Assembly (NCBI GenBank): GCA_002345675.1
Contig: DDWL01000036.1
Location: 91,843 to 155,842, forward strand
DNA from: Bacteroidales bacterium UBA2287
GTDB taxonomy: Bacteria; Bacteroidota; Bacteroidia; Bacteroidales; Tenuifilaceae
Direction of reading: 5' to 3'
Length of the DNA stretch: 64,000 bases
The first letter of the stretch is position 1. Each line of letters begins with the position of its first letter. This document shows positions 61,669-64,000 of this stretch, piece by piece. The notes under the pieces are model-generated. The model saw only the letters and a list, made by a program, of their open reading frames with translations, was not told where the DNA came from and did no database searches. Position numbers and translations under genes: made by a program.

Positions 61669-62538
61669 TTACTTTGCAATTGGCACATATATTTCGGTTA
61701 GCAAGTCGTTTGGCTTAACCTCGCTGGGCGAGTTTAGGTACTTTTCCATACAAACGCTATCGCGAAGTTCAACTTTATTTTCAACAACCCAAGTTCCATA
61801 AATGTAGTTGTATGCCGAAATAAGTTTAGTGTGAGGACCTTTAACTAAAAACACGGCAAACTTGCCTCCGGCAATTTCCTTGTAACCAACTTTTCCGTTA
61901 GGCTTTACCTCAGTTGGAACTGTTAAACAAGCTTCGTAGCGACACTTGTCGGGCTCTGTAACCGTTGGGTCGTCGTAACTGAGCCCATAAAACTGGCTGT
62001 GTGCACCAAACAAATGGTTGCGACCTGCAAATGCACAAACCGCATCCCAAGCCTCTTTAGCACTTTTATTATACGGCCCCATAGCCGAAACGTAAATTAC
62101 CTTTTGGTCGGGTAGCGACACAAATGTAGGTTTCGTTGAAATTCCCTCCATAGTAGTTTCCTTTAGTTTTACATGATCGAATGGGAGTTCAATATTGTGG
62201 TTCTCCCGCAAATAGGTTGGCGAAAAGCCAAACCGTTTCCGAAAAGCCTTATTAAACGAGCTGGGAGTATCGTAGCCAACCTTTAGGGCAACCTCCGAAA
62301 CTGGAACGTTCGAGAGTTTTAGCAAATGAACGGCGGCGCCAAGCCTTGCTCGCTGAATGTAAACCCCCAACGATTCGCCAAGGTATGCCCTCATGATGCG
62401 ATGAAAGTGAAATGGCGAGTAGCACGACATTTCGGACAGGCTTACGAGGTCGAGGTTTTCGTCGAGGTGATTCTGAATAAACTGAAGCACTCGGTTAACC
62501 CTTTCGTGATGCTCCTTTATGGTTACGCCATTTCCCAT
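61669..62538 (-). CDS. AraC-family regulator with C-terminal GyrI-like domain
   Basis: 289 residues from ATG 62538; a TTG 27 bp upstream is possible. Two AraC helix-turn-helix motifs (about 12-105: LVSLSEMSCYSPFHFHRIMR and VSEVALKVGYDTPSSFNKAF then RFGFSPTYLR), then a GyrI-like binding domain (about 130-288) with FVSLPDQKVIYVSAMGPYN and LTEIYVPIAK. This is the Rob/SoxS-GyrI layout of drug- or stress-responsive activators. Co-directional with the downstream standalone GyrI-like gene. Confidence 0.9.
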   Translation of the reverse strand: MGNGVTIKEHHERVNRVLQFIQNHLDENLDLVSLSEMSCYSPFHFHRIMRAYLGESLGVYIQRARLGAAVHLLKLSNVPVSEVALKVGYDTPSSFNKAFRKRFGFSPTYLRENHNIELPFDHVKLKETTMEGISTKPTFVSLPDQKVIYVSAMGPYNKSAKEAWDAVCAFAGRNHLFGAHSQFYGLSYDDPTVTEPDKCRYEACLTVPTEVKPNGKVGYKEIAGGKFAVFLVKGPHTKLISAYNYIYGTWVVENKVELRDSVCMEKYLNSPSEVKPNDLLTEIYVPIAK

Positions 62539-62676
62539 TAGCTGCTTTATAAGACTTTGCTGCAAAACTATGTTAAAGGTAACTATTTCGCTTTTCCATT
62601 ATTGCTAAAAAACTATGCTTTGAAATGCAATTAAAAATAAAACTAAATAAGATTCTCATACGCTATTGACCAGCAC

Positions 62677-62717
62677 AAAAAAGAATGCGATTTCAGGTTT
62701 AATTGAAATCGCATTCT
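62677..62717 (-). terminator. Rho-independent terminator of the T9SS-cargo gene
   Basis: Perfect 14-bp stem AGAATGCGATTTCA / TGAAATCGCATTCT with an 8-nt loop; read on the minus strand it runs into TTTTTTG. It lies 53 bp after the stop of the gene at 62771-63988. Confidence 0.85.
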
Positions 62718-62770
62718 CGAAATAAAAACTTTTTAAAAAGACTAGAAAATCATTCCCATTTTGCTCGCCC

Positions 62771-63988
62771 TTAATTCTTTATGAATTTCGAAACTTCTTC
62801 TTTACTATTTAAACTAGTTTTAAGTAAATAAATGCCCTTTGCTAACCCACTAATATTAACCTCATTATTACTGCCATTTAATAATTGCTGAGAAACTAAT
62901 TGCCCCTGAGCATTATAAATATTCACCTTTGTACATCCTGTGAACGTATTATCAGGAAGCATTAAATAAAGTCTATCTGATGCTGGGTTTGGGTATAAAC
63001 TCAAATTACTAGTAGTGACTTTTTCGTTAACACCAGCAGCCAACTCGGATAGGGCGCGTTTCCAAATGCCTAAACCTCCCGCATATAAGGTGTCTCTTGC
63101 TATTGCTAAAGATGAAACTCCAGGACAACCTGTATTTGTAAAGTTTAAACCATTATCAATTGACTTATAAACGCCATTTTTAGTTGCAATAAATACTATT
63201 TCGTTATAAGAAATAAAAGAATAGAGAGAATTATAGTCTTCCTGATCGTCAAGGCCAACGCTTTTAACCCACGATTCTCCTCCATTTGTTGAAACATAGG
63301 CATTTTCAGACCCATTCATTCCCCCAGCAGCTGCAAATATAATATTATTGAAAAAGGCAAATTTTCGAATATAAGAATCGGCTAACCCAGAGGATGAATT
63401 AATAGGAGTCCAATTGGCGCCATTGTCTGTTGATTTATAATTCCCAGATGTGGTTTCAGTGTTAAAGCTTGCAATAAGTACTCCATTGGCATTAACAATA
63501 GAGCGAGCCTGGCTTGTTCCAGGAAAACTAATATCCTGCCATGTTTTTGCACTGTCAGTCGAGTAAAATACACCCCCAGTACCACAAACATACAAGTCGG
63601 TGTTGCTAAGAACTAAATCAAGCACAGGGAAGGTATATGGTAGTCCGTTTATTTGTTGGCTCCAACTTTCTCCTTTATCGGTTGACAAATACACACCTTC
63701 CCCCCAGGTACCTGCATATAAATTGCTCCCATCTTTTATTAAAGGGAAGGCGCCAATCCCTAGGGTTGTGTTCTTCTCAGACCATGTAACACCATAGTTT
63801 AAAGAGGTATAGGTTCCTGGCGTCATATCGTAAACATTACCAGTATGCGATACAATCATCGTGTCGTTTATGAAAACTATTGATTGTGAGTACGCATACT
63901 CAGGAAAACTATTAATTTTCTGCCACTGGGCATTTAGCAAAGAACTGAAACAAAGTAAAATTGCTATTAGCGTAATTTGTTTTTTCAT
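62771..63988 (-). CDS. T9SS-exported BNR/sortilin-repeat protein
   Basis: 405 residues. Signal peptide (1-20, SLLNAQ), then about five propeller blades of the BNR/sortilin type (YGVTWSEKN, LSTDKGESWSQQ, YSTDSAKTWQD, KSTDNGANWTP, STNGGESWVKS, KSIDNGLNFTN), then a T9SS type A sorting domain (about 330-405: LSLYPNPASDRLYLML, KVNIYNAQGQLVSQQL, AKGIYLLKTSLNSKEEVSKFIKN). Likely a surface or secreted binding protein of the six-blade propeller type; its ligand is unknown. Full length, ending 12 bp from the window edge. Confidence 0.9.
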   Translation of the reverse strand: MKKQITLIAILLCFSSLLNAQWQKINSFPEYAYSQSIVFINDTMIVSHTGNVYDMTPGTYTSLNYGVTWSEKNTTLGIGAFPLIKDGSNLYAGTWGEGVYLSTDKGESWSQQINGLPYTFPVLDLVLSNTDLYVCGTGGVFYSTDSAKTWQDISFPGTSQARSIVNANGVLIASFNTETTSGNYKSTDNGANWTPINSSSGLADSYIRKFAFFNNIIFAAAGGMNGSENAYVSTNGGESWVKSVGLDDQEDYNSLYSFISYNEIVFIATKNGVYKSIDNGLNFTNTGCPGVSSLAIARDTLYAGGLGIWKRALSELAAGVNEKVTTSNLSLYPNPASDRLYLMLPDNTFTGCTKVNIYNAQGQLVSQQLLNGSNNEVNISGLAKGIYLLKTSLNSKEEVSKFIKN

Positions 63989-64000
63989 AAAGTTTACTTT

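Noticed and set aside
1..64000. tRNA and rRNA genes
   Set aside because: Gaps were read on both strands for cloverleaf-like arms and conserved tRNA words; none convincing was found, though reading by eye can miss some.

Overview
The window is a gene-dense chromosome segment from a member of the Bacteroidota, most likely Bacteroidales-like. Evidence: the purH-mreBCD-mrdA-rodA cluster; two proteins with the C-terminal sorting domain of the type IX secretion system (T9SS); a TonB-dependent receptor; an ECF sigma factor with a TonB-domain anti-sigma protein; an OppC-type permease with a large periplasmic insertion; few Shine-Dalgarno-like sites; and several upstream sites matching the Bacteroidota promoter form TAnnTTTG (some with TTTG about 19-21 bases upstream). 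I see no rRNA, tRNA, CRISPR array, prophage or transposase gene.

Layout. 1-6.3 kb: 3' end of purH, then the rod-shape and peptidoglycan elongation operon mreB-mreC-mreD-mrdA-rodA, converging on an AcpH-like gene. 7-16.7 kb: signalling block with a NarL-type regulator and an unusual kinase lacking its H-box, three small exported proteins, a receiver-only regulator converging on a YfiR-domain kinase, and a propeller-type LytS-like kinase. 16.9-24 kb: gpmI, a DUF3109 protein, an M20 dipeptidase, a lipoprotein, lptB and a cyclic-2,3-diphosphoglycerate-synthetase-like GTPase. 24.7-34 kb: an aminotransferase, glycosyltransferase and OppC operon; a membrane-anchored HTH/SnoaL-like fusion in unlike codon use; sdaA; a TonB-dependent receptor; a SUMF1-fold protein. 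34-37.8 kb: ECF sigma factor and zinc-finger/TonB anti-sigma protein, divergent from a YfbK-like VWA protein. 38-49 kb: three toxin-antitoxin (TA) loci, two with toxins killed by nonsense codons, around a tRNA-dihydrouridine synthase, an Omp85-like barrel and an alpha-galactosidase/galactokinase operon. 49-57.6 kb: hpt-adk-obgE-PAP2, an M20 amidohydrolase, kdsD-tatC and divergent recQ. 58-64 kb: an ABC-2 exporter pair, two T9SS cargo proteins and an AraC/GyrI pair.

The most unusual content is intergenic. (1) A repeat at all three TA loci whose minus strand reads as the end of a gene (K-[RW]-F-[SP]-[FI]-VNFQ-stop) and which actually supplies the C-terminus of the PAP2 phosphatase at the third copy. 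(2) Two inverted copies (24.5 and 52.1 kb) of a 145-bp element built from four TGTCCC-type palindromes, with a compensatory base-pair change in the central stem. (3) A 116-bp element with a perfect 40-bp palindrome at 33.1 kb. (4) Three copies (41.3, 57.7, 60.9 kb) of an AACCACAAAG-type inverted-repeat element, mostly at gene ends. These look like non-autonomous repeat families; no cognate transposase lies in the window.

All functional calls rest on reading motifs and gene order; no database search was run.
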